Shown here in pieces: positions 1 through 7,431 of a DNA stretch of 64,000 nt. The position numbers and the translations under genes are program-made. The notes under the pieces were generated by a model. It saw nothing but the letters and a program-made list of their open reading frames with translations, was not told the origin of the DNA and did not search any database. The stretch comes from Gaiellasilicea sp037720595 (GTDB lineage: Bacteria > Actinomycetota > Thermoleophilia > Gaiellales > Gaiellaceae): NCBI GenBank assembly GCA_037720595.1, contig JBBJLW010000003.1, forward strand, positions 140,175 through 204,174, read 5' to 3'. Positions within the stretch are counted from its first letter, which is position 1, and the number at the start of each line of letters is the position of its first letter.

Positions 1-78
1 GCCGACTGGTTCCCGCGAGCTCGTAGTCCAGGCTTCGCGGCCCACCAACTCGCTCACCGGCGGTCAAGAGTAACCCAT

Positions 79-296
79 GTGCCCTCCGGGAACGGAGGGA
101 ACAGGGAATTTCTCAAGCAGCTGACGGACGGTGCCTTCTACGGCTCCCGGGCGAAGCTCGTCCAGAAGGTCGAGGGCCTGTCGTCCGGCGGACGCCGCTC
201 TCCCGCGACGTGTTTCGGCAGGCGTTCGGCGCCCTCTTCCTCTTCTGGTCGAGCAGGCGCGTCTACCGTGCGCTACGCGCGGCCCTGAAGCGCTAG
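79..296 (+). pseudogene. Short hypothetical ORF, apparently frameshifted
   Basis: A GTG at 79 opens a frame with a protein-like stretch (GAFYGSRAKLVQKVEGL). After about position 200 this frame becomes arginine/serine-rich low complexity. Another frame then carries a convincing tail (FRQAFGALFLFWSSRRVYRA, then LKR) ending at a TAG at 294-296. That TAG overlaps the TAG of the converging cupin gene, as expected for a genuine 3' end. The simplest reading is one small gene of about 70 residues broken by a single-base indel between about 185 and 213, either a real mutation or an assembly error. The frame is also open upstream to position 1, so the true start may lie outside the window. I do not recognise the family. 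Confidence 0.33.
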
Positions 297-820
297 CCGG
301 GTAGCCAGGCGTCCTGGTACGCGGTCGGCATGTCGGCGGCGTTCTCGGCGTACGCCTCCTTCGAGTCGGACGTCGTCTTCGCGACTCCGGCGCCGTGGCG
401 CCGGGCCAGCTCCGACGCGGGATAGACGACATCACCGCCCGCCCGAGTGCCGACTGCGAGGATCGCGCACGGCCCCTCGCCCGCGCCGACGAAGACGTGC
501 TCGGTCCAGGCGGGACAATGGATGAAGTCCCAGGCCTTCAGCGGTCGCTCATCGCCCTCGACCAGGAGCAGGCACTCGCCCTGGAGGACGAGGAAGTCCT
601 CCTGCTCGTCCTCGCCGTGGTACATGCACGCGGCCTGGCCGGGCTGGAGGACGCCGATATTGATCCCGAGTTGCGGGAAGCGAGCGTCGCCCTCGAAGCG
701 GGTGAAGGCACCGAAGTCGCCGTCCAGCCAGCGCGCCTCCTTCGCGTTCACCACGAACCAGCCTTCCCCACGCGGGGCAAGGCCGCCGTCTTCGCGCTCG
801 AGCCGAGCTTCCGGAACCAC
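293..820 (-). CDS. Cupin-domain protein
   Basis: Encodes about 175 residues forming one small cupin barrel. The first cupin motif is visible as CMYHGEDEQEDFLVLQGE (the usual G(X)5HXH(X)3-4E(X)6G region, here with H and E/D residues). The second lies around HCPAWTEHVFVGAGEGPCAILAVG. Such proteins usually bind a metal and act on, or sense, small acidic ligands; the substrate cannot be read here. The GTG at 820 is chosen because the recognisable protein begins at VPEARLE. An earlier in-frame GTG at 895 would add 25 arginine-rich residues and overlap the diverging gene at 874. No strong Shine-Dalgarno is visible for either start. Confidence 0.85.
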   Translation of the reverse strand: MVPEARLEREDGGLAPRGEGWFVVNAKEARWLDGDFGAFTRFEGDARFPQLGINIGVLQPGQAACMYHGEDEQEDFLVLQGECLLLVEGDERPLKAWDFIHCPAWTEHVFVGAGEGPCAILAVGTRAGGDVVYPASELARRHGAGVAKTTSDSKEAYAENAADMPTAYQDAWLPG

Positions 821-873
821 GATCGAGAGTGTCGCATCGCTTAGGGTTTCCGCGTCGAGACGAGAAGGACGCC

Positions 874-1233
874 GTGGCAGCGCAGCCGTATCCACAGATC
901 CAGCCCTACCTGCTCTACGAGGACGTCGCCGGAGCGATCGCCTGGCTGACCGAGGCGTTCGGCTTCGAGGAGCAGCTGCGCTTCGCCGACGAGGAGGGCA
1001 CAGTCAGCCACGCCGAGCTGCGGCTTCCCGGCGGCGGAGTCGTCTTCCTGGGCGATCCCGGCGAGGACGAGCAGGCGCGCGCCGCGGGCGCCGAGATTCG
1101 CCAGGAGCCGATGGACATGCCTTACGGGGACCGCCGCTACGACGCCTACGACCTCGAAGGCCAGCTCTGGTCGTTCGCCCAGCACGTGGCCGATGTCGTG
1201 CCGGAGGACTGGGGCGTCAAGCCCGGGGAGTGA
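874..1233 (+). CDS. VOC (glyoxalase/bleomycin-resistance) fold protein, internally shortened
   Basis: 119 residues starting at a GTG with GAGAAGGA five bases upstream. The N-terminal half (PYLLYEDVAGAIAWLTEAFGF) and the C-terminal half (YGDRRYDAYDLEGQLWSFAQH) match the group of VOC proteins that carry PYGDR and FAQH signatures. Between GVVFLGDPG and EDEQARAAGAEI the usual linker and first strand of the second beta-alpha-beta-beta-beta module are missing, roughly 25 residues by family expectation. The reading frame stays intact, so this is an in-frame deletion or a compact variant; normal metal binding is doubtful. The stop TGA overlaps the ATG of the next gene by one base, so the two are probably co-translated. 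Confidence 0.8.
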   Translation: MAAQPYPQIQPYLLYEDVAGAIAWLTEAFGFEEQLRFADEEGTVSHAELRLPGGGVVFLGDPGEDEQARAAGAEIRQEPMDMPYGDRRYDAYDLEGQLWSFAQHVADVVPEDWGVKPGE

Positions 1234-1832
1234 TGGATGCGGACGCCACCGAGCTCCGTGTTCTCGGCTGCCTGATCGAGAAGCAGCGGACGACCCCTGA
1301 TGTCTATCCGCTCTCCCTGAACGCGTTGCGGCTCGCGTGCAACCAGGCGACGAACCGCGAGCCCGTGGTCGACTACGACGAGGCGACCGTGCGCGCCGCG
1401 CTCGACAAGCTCTCGCGCCGCGGCTGGACTCGGCTCGCGACGGGGCCCGGGAGCCGGACGGCGAAGTATCGCCACCTCCTCGACGAGGCACTCGGCCGGG
1501 TGCCGTCGCAGATCGCGCTCCTCGCCGTCTTGATGCTGCGAGGGCCGCAGACTCCAGGCGAGCTGAAGTCGCGCGTCGACCGTCTCTACCCGTTCGGGAC
1601 GCTCGAGGACGTGCAGAAGGCGCTCGAGGCGCTGATCGACGCTGGCCTCGTGGCGCAACTCCCACGCCGTCCCGGCCAGAGTCAGGATCGTTTCACGCAG
1701 CTACTCGGTGGCGAGCACGAGGCGCCGGCCGAACGAGAAAGTGTTGTTGCAACACGAAGTCCGCTCGAGGAGCGCGTCGCGCGGCTCGAGGAGCAGGTCG
1801 CCGCACTTCAGCGGGCACTCGCCGAGAGATGA
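1233..1832 (+). CDS. DUF480 (YceH-like) winged-helix protein
   Basis: 199 residues. The family signature LRVLGCLIEKQRTTPDVYPL is at the N-terminus, followed by SLNALRLACNQATNR and VVDYDEATVRAALDKLSRRGW, two tandem winged-helix modules (about residues 5-90 and 95-165). The last 40 residues form a predicted coiled coil (SPLEERVARLEEQVAALQRAL). Length and domain order match bacterial YceH/DUF480 proteins, whose function is poorly known; DNA binding or a structural role is inferred from the fold. The ATG overlaps the preceding VOC stop by one base (TGATG). Confidence 0.92.
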   Translation: MDADATELRVLGCLIEKQRTTPDVYPLSLNALRLACNQATNREPVVDYDEATVRAALDKLSRRGWTRLATGPGSRTAKYRHLLDEALGRVPSQIALLAVLMLRGPQTPGELKSRVDRLYPFGTLEDVQKALEALIDAGLVAQLPRRPGQSQDRFTQLLGGEHEAPAERESVVATRSPLEERVARLEEQVAALQRALAER

Positions 1833-1875
1833 TCTGGCTGGCGATGATCCGGCCGGCCGGCGCTACCGTGCCCGC

Positions 1876-2883
1876 ATGAATCCTCTGGACGACATTCGCG
1901 CCGGCGCGCGTCGAGTGAGAGACCAGCTCCGGCGCACCGCCGGCCCGGAGGTGGAGGAGTTCCTCTCCGACCGCTTCAGCCCCCGCTCGGAGCCGAGGTC
2001 GATGGCCGAGCTCCAAGCCGAGCTCGACGACCTTGTCGGGCTCGAGACCGTCAAGGAGCAGGTGCGGGCGCTCGTGGCCTTCCTCGAGGTGCAGGCGCGG
2101 CGACTCGAGCACGGGCTGCCGGAGGTCGCCACGAGCCAGCATCTCGTCTTCCTCGGCAATCCGGGTACCGGCAAGACCACGGTCGCCCGCCTCCTCGCCG
2201 AGATGTACGGCTCGATGGGCCTCCTGAGAAAGGGTCATCTCGTCGAGGTCGACCGCGCGTCGCTCGTCGGACAGTACATCGGCCAGACCGCGATCAAGAC
2301 CGACCGGGCGATTCGCCGCGCGCTCGATGGCGTCCTCTTCGTCGACGAGGCCTACGCCCTCACACCCGGCGACGGTGACGGGAGAAACGACTTCGGAGCC
2401 GAGGCGGTCGAGACGCTGCTGAAACGGATGGAGGATCACCGCCACCGCCTCGTCGTGATCGTCGCGGGCTATCCGCGTCTGATGCGCGGCTTCCTCGACT
2501 CGAATCCGGGCCTGCGCTCGCGGTTCGCGCGCGAGCTCACGTTTCCCGACTACTCGAGCGACGACCTGCTCGCAATCACCCGCACGCTCGCCGCCGAGGC
2601 GGAATACGAGCTCGGCCCGGGAGCCGAGGACGCGCTCGAGCGGATCTTCGCGGGCGCGGTCCGTGGCGAGGGCTTCGGCAACGCGCGCTTTGCTCGCACG
2701 ATCTTCGAGCAGGCCCTGAACCGGCAGGCGCTCAGGCTCGCCGCCATCGAGGGCGCGGAGCTGGCTGAGCTGGATCGCGAAGCTGTGAGCACGCTGACCG
2801 CGGAGGATCTCCTCGAGGCGGCGCACTCGCTCGGCGAGGGCGCGGAGGCGCGGCCACGCCGTCGCCGCTGGCTCGGGACCTGA
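1876..2883 (+). CDS. CbxX/CfxQ-type AAA+ ATPase
   Basis: 335 residues. A helical N-terminal segment is followed by one AAA+ module: Walker A GNPGTGKTT at about 94-102, Walker B VLFVDEAY at 153-160, sensor 1 VIVAGYP near 194-200, and an arginine-finger region LRSRFARE near 213-220. This is the architecture of CbxX/CfxQ (Rubisco-activase-like) ATPases, which in non-autotrophs are commonly found beside secretion or stress genes. No Rubisco gene is present here, so the client is unknown. The ATG at 1876 is chosen because the preceding in-frame residues are arginine-rich and overlap the DUF480 gene. It lies 43 bp after that gene and may be co-transcribed with it. Confidence 0.9.
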   Translation: MNPLDDIRAGARRVRDQLRRTAGPEVEEFLSDRFSPRSEPRSMAELQAELDDLVGLETVKEQVRALVAFLEVQARRLEHGLPEVATSQHLVFLGNPGTGKTTVARLLAEMYGSMGLLRKGHLVEVDRASLVGQYIGQTAIKTDRAIRRALDGVLFVDEAYALTPGDGDGRNDFGAEAVETLLKRMEDHRHRLVVIVAGYPRLMRGFLDSNPGLRSRFARELTFPDYSSDDLLAITRTLAAEAEYELGPGAEDALERIFAGAVRGEGFGNARFARTIFEQALNRQALRLAAIEGAELAELDREAVSTLTAEDLLEAAHSLGEGAEARPRRRRWLGT

Positions 2884-2919
2884 GCCTGGGTCTCCGCTTC
2901 GGTCGCGAACCGCTGGGTC

Positions 2920-3312
2920 TCAGGCCGTCGCGGTGATCGTGATTCCGCCGCGAGCCTTCTGCACGAGCGTCACGGTCACCCGTTCGGAACCGAGCTCCAG
3001 CGCGTTCGCCACGTCGTCGCGGATCTTCACCGCAAGCGCCTCGCAGAAGACGCCCTCGTTCCGGAACGAGGCGAGATAGAGCTTCAGCGACTTCGACTCG
3101 AGGCAGAGGCCCAGCGGCTCGAACTCGATCGTCGCGACGTACATGTCCGCCTGACCGGTGATCGGGCAGAGAGCGACGAGCTCGTCGCTCTCGAGCTCGA
3201 CGAGCGCCACGCCCGGATTCGGAAAGGTCTCGAGACCGGCGTAGTGCTCGGAACCCGCGTGACCCAAAGCAACAAATACTGGTGCGGCGGACTCGGGGAG
3301 GGAGTCGCTCAT
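2920..3312 (-). CDS. queF: NADPH-dependent 7-cyano-7-deazaguanine reductase (QueF)
   Basis: 130 residues, the size of unimodular (type I) QueF. It reduces preQ0 to preQ1 in queuosine biosynthesis. The thioimide-forming cysteine is C49 in LCPITGQADMY with the general-acid aspartate D56, and the diagnostic ESKSLKLYLASFRNEG motif is at about 72-87 (substrate and NADPH binding). The C-terminus (VTLVQKARGGITITATA) closes the T-fold. No queC, queD or queE lies nearby, so in this window the gene is a lone pathway member. Its start is 17 bp from the diverging gene at 3330, so the two promoters must overlap. Confidence 0.95.
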   Translation of the reverse strand: MSDSLPESAAPVFVALGHAGSEHYAGLETFPNPGVALVELESDELVALCPITGQADMYVATIEFEPLGLCLESKSLKLYLASFRNEGVFCEALAVKIRDDVANALELGSERVTVTLVQKARGGITITATA

Positions 3313-3329
3313 ATCCGTATCGTAGACCC

Positions 3330-3704
3330 GTGCAGCGCGTCTACCTCGCCGGACCGCCGTTCGCGGAGGAGTATCGCGCCCGCGCGAGTGCGCTTCTGCT
3401 GAAGGCCGGCTGCGAGCCCGTCGATCCGATGCGACGCGATTTCCGCGGCGCCACGGAGGGCCGCGAGGCCGAGATCGTCGAGGGGGACCTCGCCGACATC
3501 GACTCGTGCGCGGCGGTGCTGGCCGACTTCACCCGGCCGGACGAAGGGACTGCGATGGAGGCGTGGTACGCCCATAGCCGCGGGATCCCAGTCGTCGCCT
3601 ACACGGGTGGGGAGCCGTCGCATCCGTGGACGGTCTACGTCAGCGACTCGGTGCACGCCGAGCTCGCAAGAGCCGTCGAGGCAGCCGCGTTACCAGCCTC
3701 ATGA
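3330..3704 (+). CDS. Nucleoside 2-deoxyribosyltransferase-like protein
   Basis: 124 residues. The N-terminus VYLAGPPF is the Rossmann-like phosphate-binding start typical of nucleoside 2-deoxyribosyltransferases and related DNPH1 hydrolases. ADIDSCAAVLADFTRPDEGTA follows, in which D and the GTAME segment correspond to the family's catalytic/acidic region. The protein would cleave or exchange N-glycosidic bonds of deoxynucleosides or nucleotides; the exact substrate is not decidable. The GTG at 3330 is used because upstream in-frame residues are arginine-rich and overlap the queF promoter. No Shine-Dalgarno is seen, so a leaderless transcript is plausible. The stop overlaps the ATG of a 16-codon relic (ATGA). 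Confidence 0.82.
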   Translation: MQRVYLAGPPFAEEYRARASALLLKAGCEPVDPMRRDFRGATEGREAEIVEGDLADIDSCAAVLADFTRPDEGTAMEAWYAHSRGIPVVAYTGGEPSHPWTVYVSDSVHAELARAVEAAALPAS

Positions 3705-3751
3705 GGTTTACCGTGATCGGCAGGGGCAACCTCGTCGGAGGCGAGCTGTAG
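3701..3751 (+). pseudogene. N-terminal relic of an NAD(P)-binding oxidoreductase
   Basis: An ATG overlapping the preceding stop (ATGA) starts a 16-codon frame encoding MRFTVIGRGNLVGGEL before TAG. The sequence resembles the first beta strand and glycine loop of NADPH:F420-reductase-like Rossmann proteins (MRxTVIGRGNVGGG). The rest of the gene is absent: the SDR gene on the other strand ends 14 bp later. This looks like the stub of an operon partner lost by deletion. Chance similarity over 16 residues cannot be excluded. Confidence 0.35.
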
Positions 3752-3765
3752 CTTCGCGCCGCCGC

Positions 3766-4635
3766 TCAGCCGTCGAGCGCCCGCTGCACGGCTTCCTCGA
3801 ACGAGGTCAGCTCGAAGGGAAGGAGGTTCCGCAGCCGCTCTTCGCGCGCGATCGTGGGGCTGCGGAGGCCCTCGACCAGCGGACGGGCCACGGACGCGTT
3901 GACGGGCGTCACGAGCTCGAGCCACAACGCCGACAGCGCCGGCGTGAGCACCGGCACCTCGACGATGCGCGGCTTCCTGCCCAGCAACGCCGCGATCCGC
4001 TCGATCATCTGCCTGTAGGTCATCACCTCGGGTCCGCCGGCGTCGAACGCCTTGCCGATCGCGTCGTCGTTGCCGGCGACGCCGGCCAGATATCGCGCGA
4101 TGTCCTCGAGCGCGATCGGCTGCGTCGGCGTGGAGACCCAGCTCGGCGTGATCATCACGGGCAGCTTCTGGACGAGACCGAGGATCGTCTCGAAAGCGGC
4201 GCTGCCCTTCCCGATCACCATTGCGGCACGCAGCGTCGTCACGGGCACCCCGTCCGAGGCGAGACGCTCACCTGTCTCGCGACGGCTGCGCAGATGGGCC
4301 GACGCACCTGGGTCGTCGCCACCGAGTCCGCCGAGATAGACGATCTGACCCACGCCTGCGCGTGCGGCCTCTCGCGAGACATTCTCAGCCGCCTCGCGAT
4401 CCTGCCGCTCGAAGTCGCGCGCACCGAGCGAATGGACGAGGTAGTAGGCGACGTCAGCTCCGTCGAGCGCCTCGGCGACACCCTCGCCCGAGCAGACGTC
4501 GGCTTCGATCCACCGGCTCCCGTCTTCGGGGTCGTGCGGTCCGCGCGAGACGGCCACGACGTCGTGCTCGGTGCGGAGCAGCGGCAGGAGCTCCTGTCCA
4601 ATCACCCCTGTCGACCCGAAGACCGTCGCTCTCAT
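3766..4635 (-). CDS. NAD(P)H-binding atypical SDR (NmrA-like) protein
   Basis: 289 residues. The N-terminus MRATVFGSTGVIGQELL carries the glycine motif GSTGVIG of atypical short-chain dehydrogenases. It is followed by YYLVHSLGARDFERQD and IVYLGGLGG, which are typical of the YbjT/NmrA-type group with SDR nucleotide binding. No classical YxxxK is obvious, so it may act as a redox sensor, a quinone-interacting protein or a lipid-linked reductase rather than a standard dehydrogenase. The ATG overlaps the upstream gene stop by four bases, making it the last member of the sufC-to-SDR chain on the minus strand. There is no gene between it and the relic at 3701-3751. Confidence 0.88.
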   Translation of the reverse strand: MRATVFGSTGVIGQELLPLLRTEHDVVAVSRGPHDPEDGSRWIEADVCSGEGVAEALDGADVAYYLVHSLGARDFERQDREAAENVSREAARAGVGQIVYLGGLGGDDPGASAHLRSRRETGERLASDGVPVTTLRAAMVIGKGSAAFETILGLVQKLPVMITPSWVSTPTQPIALEDIARYLAGVAGNDDAIGKAFDAGGPEVMTYRQMIERIAALLGRKPRIVEVPVLTPALSALWLELVTPVNASVARPLVEGLRSPTIAREERLRNLLPFELTSFEEAVQRALDG

Positions 4636-5156
4636 TTCGCGCGCCCCCGCACAAGCAGCTCGAAGTAGCGGCGGCTGACGGCGGCGTGGAACGGGCTCTG
4701 GCCTTTCGCATACAGGGCTCCCGTCCACCACGGCGCTCCGGCGCGCGCGGCCAGTCGGGGCAGGTACTCCTCGACGGTGACGCTGAGCTCGTGCTCGCCG
4801 CCATCGGCACGCTGCGCCAGCATGACCGAGCCGCCTGCCCGCAACGCGAGCAGACCACCCGCGATTGCGTAACGACACAAGACGATGCCGTCCGCGTATT
4901 CCAGCTCAGGTGGCCCGAATCTGAGCAGAGTCGCACCCCCCAGCAAACGCAGGCGGCCTCCATCGGCACCCCACGTCGCGCGGACGCCGCCACGGGTGAA
5001 ACCGTCGACGGCCTGCCAGTAGGTGACGCCGAGCCAGCGTGCGCCCGCTTCGGAGGCCTCGGCAACAGGCTCTGCCACGAGCACACGTTGCCGGGACTCG
5101 AAGCCGCCGGAGTCGAGCACCCGCTCGGTCGTCTCCCAGCCGTGAAGACCGGTCAC
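4632..5156 (-). CDS. Hypothetical protein, partner of the SDR
   Basis: 174 residues with no signal peptide and no clear membrane segment. The family is not recognised. Visible traits are beta-rich alternation (LRLLGGATLLRFG, GSVMLAQRADGGEHELSVTVEEYLP) and a C-terminus ending in FHAAVSRRYFELLVRGRAK. The general look (strands, a hydrophobic cup and a long terminal helix) is compatible with a lipid-binding SRPBCC/START-like or DUF2867-like module; this is a guess. It starts six bases after the sufD stop and overlaps the SDR start by 4 nt (ATGA). It is therefore probably translated with that enzyme as the tail of the SUF transcript. Confidence 0.7.
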   Translation of the reverse strand: MTGLHGWETTERVLDSGGFESRQRVLVAEPVAEASEAGARWLGVTYWQAVDGFTRGGVRATWGADGGRLRLLGGATLLRFGPPELEYADGIVLCRYAIAGGLLALRAGGSVMLAQRADGGEHELSVTVEEYLPRLAARAGAPWWTGALYAKGQSPFHAAVSRRYFELLVRGRAK

Positions 5157-5161
5157 CCCGG

Positions 5162-6328
5162 CTACGCCTGCGGGATGCGAGCCTCGAGCGCGGCCCCGAG
5201 CGCCTCGCGCACCGGCTCCAGCTCGATCCGGTCGAGCACGTCCTGGAAGAAGCCGCGGACGATCATCCGCTCGGCCTCCTGGCGCGAGAGGCCGCGGGCC
5301 ATCAGGTAGAAGAGCTGCTCGCGATCGACCTGGCCGAGCGTGGCGCCATGGGTGCAGCGGACGTCGTTCGCCAGGATCTCGAGGCCCGGGATCGAGTCTG
5401 CATGGGCGGTCTTCGACAGGAGCAGGTTCCGGTTCTCCTGGTAGGCGTTCGTCTTTTGCGCGTCCTTCTCGACCCGGATCATCCCGCGCCAGACCGCGCT
5501 CGAGTTGTCTCGCAGCGCGCCCTTGAAGGCAAAGTCAGAGGTCGTATTCGGAGCGATGTGCTCCTGGAAGGTGTCGTAGTCGAGGTGCTGTGTCCCATCC
5601 GCGAAGTAGGCGCCCGTGACCCGCGAGGTCGCGCCCGGCCCGGCGAGGTCGTTCTGGATCCGAATCTTGCCTTTCTTCGAGCCGAAGCCGCCGGCGACCC
5701 AGTCGAGCTCGGCATCGCGCTCGACGCGCGCGTGGTGCGTGCCGAAGTGCCAGGTCTCCTGCGAGGTCGACTGCACCGAGACGTACTCGACCTTCGCGCC
5801 CTGTTCGACGACGATCTCGACCGCCGCGTTGACGTAGCCCGAGAGCTCCGGCGAAGTGGAGACGTACTCCTCGATCACCGTGAACGAGCTTTCCGGCTCG
5901 GCGACGACGAGCAGCCGCCAGAAGAGCGAGCCGCCCTCGACCGAGTTGACGATGCGGACGTAGAGCGGCTGCTCGAGTCGCACGCCCTTCGGGACGTGCA
6001 CCAGCAGCCCGTGCTCCCACATCGCCGCGTTGTGCGCGGCGAACTTCTCGTCGGAGCCGACGAGCTCGCCGAGCCGCGGGTGGTCGGCGAGCTTCTCGAA
6101 GCGGATGCCTTCCGGGACGCGCTCGAGCTCGATTCCGCCCTCGGAGACGCGAACGATTCCGGCCGCCTCCAGCTCCAGCATCCCGGGGGCGCTCGCGATC
6201 CCGCTGGCGCCGTTCGCGGAGAACGACTCGGGGTCGAAGCCCTTAAGGTTCGTGAAGCGCCACGACTCGTCCGAGGTGGTCGGCATCCGCAGCGCGCGGT
6301 AGCGCTCGAGCAGCTCGAGCCTAGCCAC
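5162..6328 (-). CDS. sufD: Fe-S cluster assembly protein SufD
   Basis: 388 residues. SufD pairs with SufB on the SufBC2D scaffold that builds Fe-S clusters with SufC-driven ATP hydrolysis. Family marks are WRFTNLKGF near the N-terminus, the long right-handed beta-helix core (VEQGAKVEYVSVQ, WHFGTHHARVERDAELDWV), and the C-terminal HGATLGQVDREQLFYLMARG with the conserved histidine used at the SufB-SufD interface. The GTG at 6328 gives VARLELLERY and overlaps the upstream VOC stop by 8 nt. The longer frame to 6400 is out of keeping with the family. sufD is separated from sufB by three VOC genes, which is unusual. Confidence 0.95.
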   Translation of the reverse strand: MARLELLERYRALRMPTTSDESWRFTNLKGFDPESFSANGASGIASAPGMLELEAAGIVRVSEGGIELERVPEGIRFEKLADHPRLGELVGSDEKFAAHNAAMWEHGLLVHVPKGVRLEQPLYVRIVNSVEGGSLFWRLLVVAEPESSFTVIEEYVSTSPELSGYVNAAVEIVVEQGAKVEYVSVQSTSQETWHFGTHHARVERDAELDWVAGGFGSKKGKIRIQNDLAGPGATSRVTGAYFADGTQHLDYDTFQEHIAPNTTSDFAFKGALRDNSSAVWRGMIRVEKDAQKTNAYQENRNLLLSKTAHADSIPGLEILANDVRCTHGATLGQVDREQLFYLMARGLSRQEAERMIVRGFFQDVLDRIELEPVREALGAALEARIPQA

Positions 6329-6677
6329 GAGGCGCGTATCTCCGGTGGAGGATGAGCACGTTGCCGTCCGAATCCTTGACGAAGCCCATGTGACAGACAC
6401 CCGTGTCCTCGAACCCGATTACGTCGGCGCCGGTCGCGCGCACCTCCTCTACCGCCGCCGGAACGTCGGCGACGCGGAGCGCAATCCCGGCGGCGTTCGG
6501 ATGGAACGGCTCGCCGTCCGCCTCCGGGTTCCAGAACGAGAGCGTCAGATTTGGCGCCTCGATCTCGCCCCCGGTGAACTCGCTCACGGGCAGGCCGAGC
6601 ACCTCGGAGTACCACGCAACCGCGCGCCCGACATCACGCGTCGGCACCGACACGAAATCCACCTGCTCGACCTGCAT
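6321..6677 (-). CDS. VOC-fold protein (SUF-embedded paralogue 3)
   Basis: 118 residues: VDFVSVPTRDVGRAVAWYSEVLGL, then GIALRVADVPAAVEEV, then DTGVCHMGFVKDSDGNVLILHRRYAP. The two beta-alpha-beta-beta-beta modules of the vicinal-oxygen-chelate fold are both present. The usual first metal-ligand histidine is replaced (DFVSV), the second is G in GIALRV, and the terminal glutamate is absent. A canonical metalloenzyme is therefore unlikely. A Cys-His pair in VCHM and an LHxRY tail are shared with the two upstream paralogues. Its ATG overlaps the upstream stop by one base and its stop overlaps the sufD start by 8 nt. Confidence 0.88.
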   Translation of the reverse strand: MQVEQVDFVSVPTRDVGRAVAWYSEVLGLPVSEFTGGEIEAPNLTLSFWNPEADGEPFHPNAAGIALRVADVPAAVEEVRATGADVIGFEDTGVCHMGFVKDSDGNVLILHRRYAPRG

Positions 6678-7045
6678 CACTCGTGGGATGCGTAGCGCCG
6701 GTGCAGCATCAGCGCGTTGCCGTCTGGATCCTTGAAGAAGGCCATGTGGCAGACGTTCGTGTCCAGGATCTCGCCCTCGAAGACGACCCCGGCCGCTTCG
6801 AGCTTCGCGCGCCCCTCGGCGACGTCGGGAACGCGGAGCGCGATGTGCGAGGTGTGCGGCGCGAACGTGGCGCCGATCGCCGTTGGGTCGACGAGGTAGA
6901 GGCTGACGTTGCCTGTCTCGAACTCGAGCCAGCCGGCTTCCGGGTTCGGGCAATGGAGCCCGAGCGTCTCGCCGTAGAACTTCTTGGCCCGCTCCATGTC
7001 CGCCACCGGCACGGACACGAAGTCCGTCCGCTCGACGGTGATCAC
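6677..7045 (-). CDS. VOC-fold protein (SUF-embedded paralogue 2)
   Basis: 122 residues from a GTG at 7045. TDFVSVPVADMERAKKFYGETLGL is the first module and HIALRVPDVAEGRAKLEAAG starts the second, which ends DTNVCHMAFFKDPDGNALML with LHRRYASHE. It retains the H of HIALRV but lacks the usual first histidine and the final glutamate of glyoxalase-type metal sites. Like its neighbours it keeps the VCxM and LHxRY signatures, which suggests a common, non-standard active site or a binding role. It overlaps the upstream paralogue by 4 nt and the downstream one by 1 nt, so the trio is translationally coupled. Confidence 0.88.
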   Translation of the reverse strand: MITVERTDFVSVPVADMERAKKFYGETLGLHCPNPEAGWLEFETGNVSLYLVDPTAIGATFAPHTSHIALRVPDVAEGRAKLEAAGVVFEGEILDTNVCHMAFFKDPDGNALMLHRRYASHE

Positions 7046-7431
7046 GAGTCGCTGCGCCCCGGCTCGCGCGGCGCGTAGCGGTGGTGGAGCATCAGGGCAT
7101 TGCCGTCGGGATCCTCGAAGAACGCCATGTAGCAGACGCCCGTGTCGAAGGTCTCGCCGACGAACTCGACGCCCTTCGTCTCGAGCTCGGAGCGCGCGGC
7201 GACCATGTCCTCGACGTGCAGCGCGAGGTGCGCGGTCTTCTGCGGCGCGAACTCCATCCCGAACGTGGTCGGCTCGTAGATCCCGCAGCACGTCTGACCG
7301 ACCCAGAACTCGGCGTCGCCGGTCTCGTCGGGTCGCAGCCCCAGCGTGTCGACGTAGAAGACCCGCGATCGCTTCCAGTCGGTGGACGGCACGGCGACGA
7401 AGTCGAAGCCCGTGACCGGGCTAGCCAACAC
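7042..7431 (-). CDS. VOC-fold protein (SUF-embedded paralogue 1)
   Basis: 129 residues. FDFVAVPSTDWKRSRVFYVDTLGL opens the first module, and HLALHVEDMVAARSELETKG and DTGVCYMAFFEDPDGNALML the second, followed by HHRYAPRE. An extra Cys pair, QTCCGIYEP, sits in the middle of the protein and is not present in the other two paralogues. As in those, the canonical first histidine and last glutamate ligands are missing. Translation starts inside the 3' end of sufB (11-nt overlap), so expression is tied to SUF. A thiol- or Fe-S-related role is an inference from location and cysteines only. Confidence 0.88.
   Translation of the reverse strand: MLASPVTGFDFVAVPSTDWKRSRVFYVDTLGLRPDETGDAEFWVGQTCCGIYEPTTFGMEFAPQKTAHLALHVEDMVAARSELETKGVEFVGETFDTGVCYMAFFEDPDGNALMLHHRYAPREPGRSDS

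Noticed and set aside
447..1232. Long plus-strand frame reaching back to 447 in front of the DUF480 gene
   Set aside because: It is arginine/serine-rich and runs antisense to the cupin gene and across the VOC gene. The recognisable protein starts at the ATG at 1233.
2651..2900. Rubisco-activation context for the CbxX-type ATPase
   Set aside because: No cbbL, cbbS or other Calvin-cycle gene is in the window, so the name of the family does not imply that role.
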